DNA of 14,526 nt, from the NCBI GenBank assembly GCA_023396625.1, contig JAEWVY010000055.1:1-14526 (forward strand), given 5' to 3'. A program made the position numbers and the translations under genes. Position 1 is the stretch's first letter. Each line of letters opens with the position of its first letter. This stretch comes from Pseudomonadota bacterium. Its GTDB lineage: Bacteria; Pseudomonadota; Gammaproteobacteria; Burkholderiales; Burkholderiaceae_C. Shown piece after piece: positions 8,028-13,853 of this stretch. The notes under the pieces were generated by a model, which saw only the letters and a list, made by a program, of their open reading frames with translations, searched no databases and was not told where the DNA came from.

Positions 8028-9181
8028 CGCGTCACTCCCAAAATATCCACCGCGTGTACCGCAGCGGGATGCAATGCCAGGGTTCTCTGGCGAACGACAC
8101 GCTCGCCCACGCGCGTGCGGTCACGGACATCGCCAGCCAGCTGCCCGCAGGCGGCATCGATGTCGTCGCCGCGCGTCTTCCGCACGGTCGTGACCAGACC
8201 CGCGTCATTGAGCACCCGTGCAAACGCCTGCACAGCCGCCTGGGAAGATCGCAGCAGGCCGGAAGCAGGGAACGGATTGAATGGGATGAGATTGAACTTG
8301 CACCGAAGACCCTGGCCTTGGTCATGCGCCTGCACAAGCTCGATCAGTTGCCGGGCATGCTCGGGCTGGTCATTGACACCGTCGAGCATGCAATATTCGA
8401 AAGTGATGAAATCGCGCGGCGCATGCGCAAGATAGCGACTGCAAGCCGCCAACAAGTCATGCAGGGGGTATTTCCGATTCAAAGGCACCAACCTGTCGCG
8501 CAACGCATCGTTGGGTGCGTGCAACGACACCGCCAGGGCCACGGGGCATTCGAGGGCCAGGCGATCCATCATGGGCACCACGCCGGAGGTGGACACCGTG
8601 ACACGGCGCCGAGAAAGGCCGTACGCGTGGTCGTCAAGCATCACCCGCAAGGCCGGTACGAGCGCGCCGTAGTTTTGCAGGGGCTCCCCCATTCCCATCA
8701 TCACCACATTGGTAATCACCCGCTCCGCACGGTGCAGATGCCCACGCAGAAAATGCTCGGCAAACCACAGCTGCGCCAGGATTTCGCCGGTGCTCAGATT
8801 GCGGCTGAACCCCTGATGCCCCGTCGCGCAAAAACGGCATCCCACGGCACATCCCGCCTGAGACGATACACACAGGGTGCCGCGATCGTCTTCGGGGATG
8901 AAGACCGCCTCGACGGCGTTGCCCTCCCCCACGTCAAACAGCCACTTGATCGTTCCATCGGTCGATTCATGCTGACGAACGACTTCGAGGCGCCTGATGC
9001 AGGCGTGCACCTTGAGCTTCTCACGCAGGGACTTCGCCAGATCGGTCATCTGGTCGAAGTCCGAGGCCCCTCGCTGGTGAATCCAGCGGAAAAGCTGCGT
9101 GGCCCGGAAGCGCTTTTCCCCCAGGCCATCACAAAACGCAGCCAACCCCTCCAGGTCGAGATCGAGCAGATTGGCTGGCAT
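8024..9181 (-). CDS. rlmN: Dual-specificity 23S rRNA/tRNA adenine-C2 methyltransferase RlmN
   Basis: RlmN is a radical-SAM enzyme that methylates C2 of A2503 in 23S rRNA and of A37 in some tRNAs. The 385-residue product has an N-terminal accessory domain (about 1-75) and the radical-SAM cluster motif CAVGCRFC (Cys111, Cys115, Cys118). The methyl-carrying Cys345 lies in DDIDAACGQLAG, and Cys104 in TLCVSS corresponds to E. coli Cys118 by alignment from memory. The GMGEPLQNY motif is at 163-171. All catalytic residues are therefore present. The ATG at 9179-9181 lies 21 bases after the ndk stop. Its best purine stretch (GAGG) is too far upstream (13 bases) and sits in a hairpin, so initiation may depend on ribosomes finishing ndk. 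Confidence 0.97.
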   Translation of the reverse strand: MPANLLDLDLEGLAAFCDGLGEKRFRATQLFRWIHQRGASDFDQMTDLAKSLREKLKVHACIRRLEVVRQHESTDGTIKWLFDVGEGNAVEAVFIPEDDRGTLCVSSQAGCAVGCRFCATGHQGFSRNLSTGEILAQLWFAEHFLRGHLHRAERVITNVVMMGMGEPLQNYGALVPALRVMLDDHAYGLSRRRVTVSTSGVVPMMDRLALECPVALAVSLHAPNDALRDRLVPLNRKYPLHDLLAACSRYLAHAPRDFITFEYCMLDGVNDQPEHARQLIELVQAHDQGQGLRCKFNLIPFNPFPASGLLRSSQAAVQAFARVLNDAGLVTTVRKTRGDDIDAACGQLAGDVRDRTRVGERVVRQRTLALHPAAVHAVDILGVTR

Positions 9182-9188
9182 GGCTTTG

Positions 9189-9204
9189 GACCGCCTCGGC
9201 GGTC
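9189..9204 (-). other. Hairpin across the ndk stop / rlmN leader
   Basis: The minus strand reads GACCGCCGAGGCGGTC, a perfect inverted repeat that folds as a 6-bp GC-rich stem with a CGAG loop. It starts inside the ndk stop codon and contains the only GAGG upstream of rlmN. No T-run follows, so it is unlikely to be a Rho-independent terminator. Confidence 0.5.
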
Positions 9205-9628
9205 AGCGCGCGTAGACGTTCATGCCGGCGAAGAAGAAACCGATCTCCACCGCCGCCGTCTCGGGCGCATCGGACCCGTGCACGGCATTGGCATCGATGC
9301 TGTCGGCGAAATCAGCCCGGATCGTGCCCGGAGCGGCCTTTTTCGGATCGGTTGCCCCCATCAGATCCCGGTTCTTCAGAATCGCGCCCTCCCCTTCGAG
9401 CACCTGGATCATCACCGGGCCGGAAATCATGAAATCAACAAGGTCCTTGAAGAAGGGACGCTCTTTGTGCACCGCGTAAAACGCTTCCGCCTCGCGGCGC
9501 GAAAGATGCGCCATGCGCGCCGCCACCACCTTCAGGCCAGCAGCCTCGAAACGGGCATAAATCTGGCCGATGACGTTTTTGGCGACGGCATCAGGCTTGA
9601 TGATGGAAAGGGTGCGTTCGATAGCCAT
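9203..9628 (-). CDS. ndk: Nucleoside diphosphate kinase
   Basis: Ndk transfers the gamma phosphate of ATP to nucleoside diphosphates through a phosphohistidine intermediate, balancing NTP and dNTP pools in the cytosol. The 141-residue length is that of proteobacterial Ndk. The active-site His117 sits in AVHGSDAPETA (115-125), and the nucleotide-binding Lys11 lies in SIIKPDAV (8-15). I chose the ATG at 9626-9628 because it gives the standard N-terminus; the frame is open for 35 more codons upstream but those residues are not Ndk-like. AGGA lies about 11 bases upstream. A 150-base gap separates it from rluB, and a weak promoter-like pair is present there, so ndk may head its own transcript. Confidence 0.98.
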   Translation of the reverse strand: MAIERTLSIIKPDAVAKNVIGQIYARFEAAGLKVVAARMAHLSRREAEAFYAVHKERPFFKDLVDFMISGPVMIQVLEGEGAILKNRDLMGATDPKKAAPGTIRADFADSIDANAVHGSDAPETAAVEIGFFFAGMNVYAR

Positions 9629-9687
9629 TGTTGTGGTCTTCCTGAAAATGAAACTGGGAAACTTTCGCCTGGCAGGCAAAGTCTTGG

Positions 9688-9714
9688 ATTTTAACCTGCG
9701 TGCGCCCACGCCAA
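9688..9714 (-). promoter_or_regulatory. Weak candidate promoter of the ndk-rlmN-pilF operon
   Basis: On the minus strand, TTGGCG (9709-9714) and TAAAAT (9688-9693) are separated by 15 bases. The -10 matches TATAAT at five of six positions, but the spacer is shorter than optimal. It lies in the rluB-ndk gap, about 60 bases before the ndk ATG. The call is by eye only. Confidence 0.3.
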
Positions 9715-9778
9715 CCCGCGCCAGCCCAGGCAAGTCAAGAGGATATCCGCCCCGGCCAGAGCAATGCCGGCCTGACGG

Positions 9779-11065
9779 TCAACGCCCCCGGCCGCCACCA
9801 CGCGCAGCCCGACGCCGCCCCATCCCCTGTTCCTGGGCGCGGCGCTGCCGTGCCAGGCTGTCCGCGCCGATGTACCCCAATGAGGTCTTGAGTGGGTCGG
9901 GTTGTGCGCCTCCGGTGTTCCCGCCTCCCGACTTGGCGCCGCGCGGCTTGCGCCGCTGGCCTCCGCCCGCGCCCGGGGGAAGGTTCTTGCGCCCGCCAGC
10001 GCTGGCGGGCCGCCGCTCCTCCTCCCCACCACGACCCCGCCGCTCCCGGCCCGCCGCCGGCCCACCGGCAGCCAGCGTCAGACCACGAATGTCCCGCTCA
10101 TCGAGTTCGACCCATGCGCCGCGCTTGAGGCCGCGAGGCAGCACCATGGCCCCGTAGCGGATGCGGATCAACCGGCTCACCGCATGGCCCACCGCTTCCA
10201 TCATGCGTCGAACCTCGCGGTTGCGCCCCTCGGAGATGGTCACGCGATACCAGCAGTTGGACCCTTCTCCCCCACCGTCTTCGATCGAACCGAACTGGGC
10301 CATGCCATCGTCGAGCCGGACACCTTCGAGCAGACGCTCCTTCTCCTCATTGCTCAAGGCGCCGAGCACCCGCACCGCATATTCGCGCTCGAGACCAAAA
10401 CGAGGATGCATCAGCCGGTTGGCGAGTTCACCGGAATTGGTGAAAAGCAGCAGGCCTTCGGTATTCAAATCGAGCCGTCCAACGGCCTGCCACTTGCCCT
10501 GGTGCAATCGCGGCAGTTTTCGAAACACCGTCGGGCGGTTCTGGGGATCATCGTTCGTCACCACCTCGCCCGCCGGCTTGTGGTAAGCCACCACACGAGG
10601 GGGCGGCGGGTCGATGCGCACGCGGATCGGCTTGCCATTGACTTTGACCTGGTCTCCGAACTGGACCCGCTGCCCAATATGCGCCGGCTCATTGTTCACC
10701 GAGATACGTCCCTCGGTGATCAGTTGCTCCATTTCCAGACGTGAGCCCAGCCCGGCCTGCGCAAGCACCTTGTGCAGCTTCGGGGTCTCCATCTGTGGCG
10801 CGAGCACCCTTTTGGCGACCACCACATCGGCACGGGTTTCATCCTCGTCAAACTGCCCCGAAATCACGTCGGCAAAGCGGATGGCGGGCGCCGCCAGCGC
10901 GTCCGGCGGGTTCCCCGCGGACGGGCCACGCTCCCGCTGCGGCGCGGGCTCTCCAGCGGGGTCCTTTGCCCGCCCAAGGTCGGCGCGCTCCTGCGTCGGG
11001 CTGCCGTCCGTGTCAATGGGGGCTGGGACGCCGTCGTGCGGAGGAAATGGGAACTGCGCTGTCAT
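9779..11065 (-). CDS. rluB: 23S rRNA pseudouridine synthase RluB-like (S4 domain)
   Basis: RluB isomerises a uridine of 23S rRNA (U2605 in E. coli). The 428-residue product has an S4 RNA-binding domain (about 95-150, KLHKVLAQAGLGSRLEMEQL) and an RsuA/RluB/E/F catalytic domain with GRLDLNTEG (196-204, catalytic Asp199). It is extended at both ends: about 90 acidic/Pro-rich residues before the S4 domain and about 95 Gly/Arg-rich residues after the catalytic core. The tail contains a non-repetitive island, PLKTSLGYIGADSLARQRR (391-409). Such tails are common in betaproteobacterial RluB as far as I recall and probably bind RNA. The ATG (11063-11065) overlaps the scpB stop in an ATGA arrangement. 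RluB rather than RluE/F is favoured by the scpB neighbour and by the tail. Confidence 0.9.
   Translation of the reverse strand: MTAQFPFPPHDGVPAPIDTDGSPTQERADLGRAKDPAGEPAPQRERGPSAGNPPDALAAPAIRFADVISGQFDEDETRADVVVAKRVLAPQMETPKLHKVLAQAGLGSRLEMEQLITEGRISVNNEPAHIGQRVQFGDQVKVNGKPIRVRIDPPPPRVVAYHKPAGEVVTNDDPQNRPTVFRKLPRLHQGKWQAVGRLDLNTEGLLLFTNSGELANRLMHPRFGLEREYAVRVLGALSNEEKERLLEGVRLDDGMAQFGSIEDGGGEGSNCWYRVTISEGRNREVRRMMEAVGHAVSRLIRIRYGAMVLPRGLKRGAWVELDERDIRGLTLAAGGPAAGRERRGRGGEEERRPASAGGRKNLPPGAGGGQRRKPRGAKSGGGNTGGAQPDPLKTSLGYIGADSLARQRRAQEQGMGRRRAARGGGRGR
9991..10010. repeat. 20-bp perfect palindrome inside rluB
   Basis: GCCCGCCAGCGCTGGCGGGC reads identically on both strands. It falls in the part of rluB that encodes the low-complexity tail (around residues 352-359, RPASAGGR). 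In RNA it could form a strong GC-rich hairpin. No T-run follows on either strand, so it does not look like an intrinsic terminator. Confidence 0.85.
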
Positions 11066-11769
11066 GATGGGGTCTCGTCGAAAGGAAGTGTGCCGTTGTT
11101 CCCGGCCTGGGCGGGCGAATCGGGCGGGGCTGAATCGCCTGGCTCGGATCGGTTTTCACCATCGGCCGTGAGGACGGCCTCGGCCTGCTCCTCGGCCAAC
11201 ACCCCCTGCAGCAGACCGGCGTCGCTTTCCAGCGCCCGGACCAGACCCGACTCACCCTGGGCATCGCCGATTTCAGGCAATTGGTCCAGCGATGCCAGGC
11301 CCAGGTCATCCAGAAATTGGCGCGTCGTGGCGAACAGTGCTGGCCGCCCGGGCGCATCGCGATGCCCGATGACCTCGATCCATCCTCGATCTTCAAGTTG
11401 CTTGATGAGCATGGAATTGATGGTCACCCCCCGGATGTCTTCCATGTCGCCGCGCGTGACGGGTTGCCGGTAAGCGATGATGGCGAGGGTCTCGAGCGTG
11501 GCGCGGCTGTAGCGTGGCGGCTTTTCCGGATGCAGCCGGTCCAGATACTCCCGCATCCCGGGTCGACTCTGGAAGCGCCAGCCGGAGGCCACGCACACGA
11601 GTTCCACGCCGCGCAGCGACCAGTCGTCCTGAAGCTCGGCCAGCAGGGCCTTGAGCGTGTCGACACCCAGTTCATCGTTGAACAGGGTGCGCAATTCCCG
11701 CAGCGTCAATGCCTGCGGCGAGCAGATCAGCGCAGTTTCGAGAATACGCTTTGCATCCGTCGTATTCAT
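11062..11769 (-). CDS. scpB: Segregation and condensation protein B (ScpB)
   Basis: ScpB is the winged-helix dimer partner that binds ScpA in the SMC condensin complex and helps chromosome segregation. The 235-residue product has two winged-helix domains (about 1-85 and 88-160) and the family motifs AYRQPVTR (99-106), RGVTINSMLIKQLEDRGWIE (113-132) and GRPALFATT (141-149). A disordered acidic tail follows from about 170, longer than in Bacillus ScpB. The ATG is at 11767-11769 with a weak GGACC upstream. It overlaps rluB by the ATGA arrangement. ScpA is not in the window. The 149-base gap before it, after the rluD stop, holds no convincing promoter, terminator or gene. Confidence 0.95.
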   Translation of the reverse strand: MNTTDAKRILETALICSPQALTLRELRTLFNDELGVDTLKALLAELQDDWSLRGVELVCVASGWRFQSRPGMREYLDRLHPEKPPRYSRATLETLAIIAYRQPVTRGDMEDIRGVTINSMLIKQLEDRGWIEVIGHRDAPGRPALFATTRQFLDDLGLASLDQLPEIGDAQGESGLVRALESDAGLLQGVLAEEQAEAVLTADGENRSEPGDSAPPDSPAQAGNNGTLPFDETPS

Positions 11770-11918
11770 GGTGACGAGGTCCGGGTATGAGGCGCCGCGG
11801 GCGCGAAAATCGGGAAACGATCCGGTTCACTGCACTGTGCGGGCACAAGCCACGCCGCCGTGCGGTCCGCTCGCCATGGCGGCCGGGGCGATCAGGTCGC
11901 GCCGGGCTGGACTGCGGT

Positions 11919-12929
11919 TCAAGTGAGCCCATTGTAGCCCAGGCCCCAGGCTGCGAGCGCGGCGCGCATGTCGGGCGGCAGCGGGGCCTGAAAGCTGAGC
12001 GACTCCCCGGTGACCGGATGCACGAACGCCAGCTTCGCCGCATGGAGCGCCTGGCGCGTCAGGCCCGCGGCATTCGCGCCGCCATAAAGGGCATCGGCCA
12101 CCAGCGGATGCCCGATGCTGGCCAGGTGCACCCGGATCTGATGGGTCCGTCCAGTCCGCAACGTGCATTCGACGAGGCATCCATGCTCGCATTTTTGAAG
12201 CAAGAGGAAACCGGTGGAAGCTGGCTTCCCCGAGTTTTTATCCAAATCGACGATCGCCATGCGAAGGCGGTTGCGCGGATCACGGCCCACCGGCGCATCC
12301 ACGTCGCGTGTCGCCGAGCCATGCCATTGGCCGTGCGCCAACGCGAGGTACTGGCGGCGAACCTCACGCGCGGCGATCGCCCGCACCAGCGCGTCCATGG
12401 CCTGGCGACTGCGCGCCACGACCATCAACCCACTGGTGTCCTTGTCTAGACGATGCACGATGCCCGCGCGGGGCAGCGCCGCGGCCCGCGCATCACGGGC
12501 CAGCAGACCGTTGAGCAACGTGCCGCTCCAGTGGCCCGGCGCCGGATGCACCACCAGCCCTGCGGGCTTGTCGATGACCAGCACATCGGCATCCTCGTAC
12601 ACCACCGCGAGATCCATGGGCTGTGGCCTGAAAGCCTGGGTTTGCGGGGTGGGCAGCAAGTCGATGTCCAGCCGGTCGGCCACGCGCACGCGCTGCGAGG
12701 GTTTGCCCGCGACATCCCCATTCACCCTGGCGTGGCCCGCCTCCACCAGTTGCTGGAGGTAGCTGCGGGAGAACTCCGGAATCATCCCCGCCAGCACCCG
12801 GTCCAGCCGCTCGCCATGCAGTGGCGCGGGCACGGTGAGCTCACGCAGTTCGTGGCTGGCCCCGCCCTCGGACACATCCTCCGCCTCGTCCTCCAGCGGG
12901 CCCGACAATGGGTCGGTCGATATAATCAT
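11919..12929 (-). CDS. rluD: 23S rRNA pseudouridine synthase RluD
   Basis: RluD makes pseudouridines 1911, 1915 and 1917 in helix 69 of 23S rRNA, a modification important for ribosome assembly and termination. The 336-residue product has an S4 domain (about 38-90, ERLDRVLAGMIPEFSRSYLQ) and an RluA-type catalytic domain with GIVHRLDKDTSGL (156-168, catalytic Asp162). It also has the conserved RTGRTHQIRVH segment (258-268). I chose the ATG at 12927-12929 because the next 24 upstream residues overlap the divergent bamD and are not family-like. GGA lies five bases upstream. RluD divergent from bamD is also the E. coli arrangement. In E. coli and many relatives pgeF (yfiH) follows rluD directly; here scpB does instead. 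Confidence 0.95.
   Translation of the reverse strand: MIISTDPLSGPLEDEAEDVSEGGASHELRELTVPAPLHGERLDRVLAGMIPEFSRSYLQQLVEAGHARVNGDVAGKPSQRVRVADRLDIDLLPTPQTQAFRPQPMDLAVVYEDADVLVIDKPAGLVVHPAPGHWSGTLLNGLLARDARAAALPRAGIVHRLDKDTSGLMVVARSRQAMDALVRAIAAREVRRQYLALAHGQWHGSATRDVDAPVGRDPRNRLRMAIVDLDKNSGKPASTGFLLLQKCEHGCLVECTLRTGRTHQIRVHLASIGHPLVADALYGGANAAGLTRQALHAAKLAFVHPVTGESLSFQAPLPPDMRAALAAWGLGYNGLT
12921..12926 (+). promoter_or_regulatory. Candidate -10 element of the bamD promoter
   Basis: A perfect TATAAT lies 31 bases before the bamD ATG, within the first codons of divergent rluD (ATG-ATT-ATA on the other strand). No acceptable -35 is seen at 16-18 bases, where the sequence is GC-rich, so strength or activator need is unknown. 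Confidence 0.4.
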
Positions 12930-12941
12930 TCGGGTCCATTC

Positions 12942-12948
12942 AAGAAGG
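12942..12948 (+). promoter_or_regulatory. Ribosome binding site of bamD
   Basis: AAGAAGG, nine bases before the ATG at 12958-12960. It supports the MPRVKL start over upstream in-frame starts that would run into rluD. Confidence 0.7.
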
Positions 12949-12957
12949 TTGCCATTG

Positions 12958-13770
12958 ATGCCTCGTGTCAAATTATCGGCTGTCGTCCCGGCCTGTGCCA
13001 TGGCGGCGCTGATCGCGCTGCTTCAGGGTTGCGGCTCGACCAAGGAAGCCGACCCCACGGCCAACTGGAGCCCCAATCGCATCCACCAGGAAGCGCGCGA
13101 CGAAATGAACGCCGCCGGCTATGACAAGGCCGTGCCCCTGCTGGAAAAACTCGAAGGTCGCGCGGCCGGCACGGTACTGGCGCAGCAAGCCCAGCTCGAA
13201 AAGGCCTACGCCCATTACAAGAACGGCGAGAAGGCCCAGGCCATCGCCACGCTCGACCGCTTCATGAAGCTGCATCCGGCCAGCGAGGCGGTGGACTACG
13301 CCCTGTATCTCAAGGGCATCGTGACCTTCAACGACGAGCTGGGGTTCCTGTCCTCCCTCTCCCGGCAGGATCTTTCGGAGCGGGACCAGAAGGCGGCGAA
13401 GGAATCGTTCGAGACTTTCCGGGAACTCGTCACACGCTTCCCGAACTCCAAATATGCCGCCGATGCGCGCGCGCGCATGCGCTACACCGTCAACTCCCTG
13501 GCGCAGTACGAGGTGCACGTCGCCCGGTACTACTTCACCCGCGCGGCCTACGTGGCCGCGATCGAACGCGCGCAAAGTGCCCTGGTCGACTATCGCGACG
13601 CCCCGGCCAACGAAGAAGCGCTCTACATTCTCGTGCGCTCCTACGACGCGCTCGGCATGACCGCGCTGCGCGACGATGCACGGCGTGTGCTCGACAAGAA
13701 CTACCCTGGCAGCGAGTACCTGTCCCGCGGCTTCAAGGGCAACCAGGACCCCTGGTGGAAAGTCTGGTAA
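12958..13770 (+). CDS. bamD: Outer membrane assembly lipoprotein BamD (ComL)
   Basis: BamD is the essential TPR lipoprotein of the BAM complex; it binds BamA and recognises the beta-signal of substrate barrels. The 270-residue product has a signal peptide with lipobox LQGC (22-25, lipidated Cys25) followed by Gly-Ser, suiting outer-membrane retention. About five TPR-like helical hairpins follow, including YDKAVPLLEKLEG (55-67), ALYLKGIVTFND (115-126), SFETFRELVTRFPNSKYAAD (150-169) and YVAAIERAQSALVDY (198-212). It ends KGNQDPWWKVW. It is the only plus-strand gene, divergent from rluD by 28 bases, with a TATAAT and a good ribosome binding site upstream and a terminator downstream, so it appears monocistronic. 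Neisseria calls this protein ComL. Confidence 0.96.
   Translation: MPRVKLSAVVPACAMAALIALLQGCGSTKEADPTANWSPNRIHQEARDEMNAAGYDKAVPLLEKLEGRAAGTVLAQQAQLEKAYAHYKNGEKAQAIATLDRFMKLHPASEAVDYALYLKGIVTFNDELGFLSSLSRQDLSERDQKAAKESFETFRELVTRFPNSKYAADARARMRYTVNSLAQYEVHVARYYFTRAAYVAAIERAQSALVDYRDAPANEEALYILVRSYDALGMTALRDDARRVLDKNYPGSEYLSRGFKGNQDPWWKVW
12966..12977 (-). promoter_or_regulatory. Candidate promoter elements for rluD inside bamD
   Basis: On the minus strand GATAAT (12972-12977) is followed at once by a consensus TTGACA (12966-12971). The TTGACA has no good -10 at 17 bases (CCTTCT), and GATAAT has only a weak -35 (GGCACA at 16 bases). Either could serve rluD; both lie in the first codons of bamD. 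Assignment is by eye only. Confidence 0.25.
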
Positions 13771-13820
13771 TCACCCCGCCACGGTCCAGGGCAGTTCGAT
13801 GCTATTGAATTGTTAGCACA

Positions 13821-13853
13821 AAAAGACCACCCGACGCTGGGAAACGGTCTTTT
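13821..13853. terminator. Bidirectional Rho-independent terminator between bamD and dusA
   Basis: AAAAGACC (13821-13828) pairs with GGTCTTTT (13846-13853), and CCC/GGG in the loop (13830-13832 and 13839-13841) can extend the fold. A T-tract follows on the plus strand and an A-run precedes on the plus strand (T-run on the minus strand), so it can stop both bamD and dusA transcripts. The dusA stop codon (13852-13854) lies within the stem. Confidence 0.85.

Noticed and set aside
7838..9694. A 618-codon open frame on the plus strand opposite pilF, rlmN and ndk
   Set aside because: The minus-strand genes are unmistakable, and the antisense product has no recognisable domain and His/Arg-rich composition. 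Long antisense frames are expected in GC-rich coding DNA.
9733..9738. TTGACT on the minus strand in the rluB-ndk gap as a -35 element
   Set aside because: No -10-like hexamer lies 16-18 bases downstream.
11827..11877. 16-codon reading frame in the rluD-scpB gap, considered as a leader peptide or pgeF remnant
   Set aside because: It lacks a ribosome binding site, and the short Gly-Gly-Val resemblance to PgeF N-termini is not enough to support descent.
13742..13756. Inverted repeat ACCAGG/CCTGGT at the end of bamD
   Set aside because: Lies in codons of the conserved C-terminus, has only a 6-bp stem with a 3-base loop, and no T-run; the real terminator is further on.
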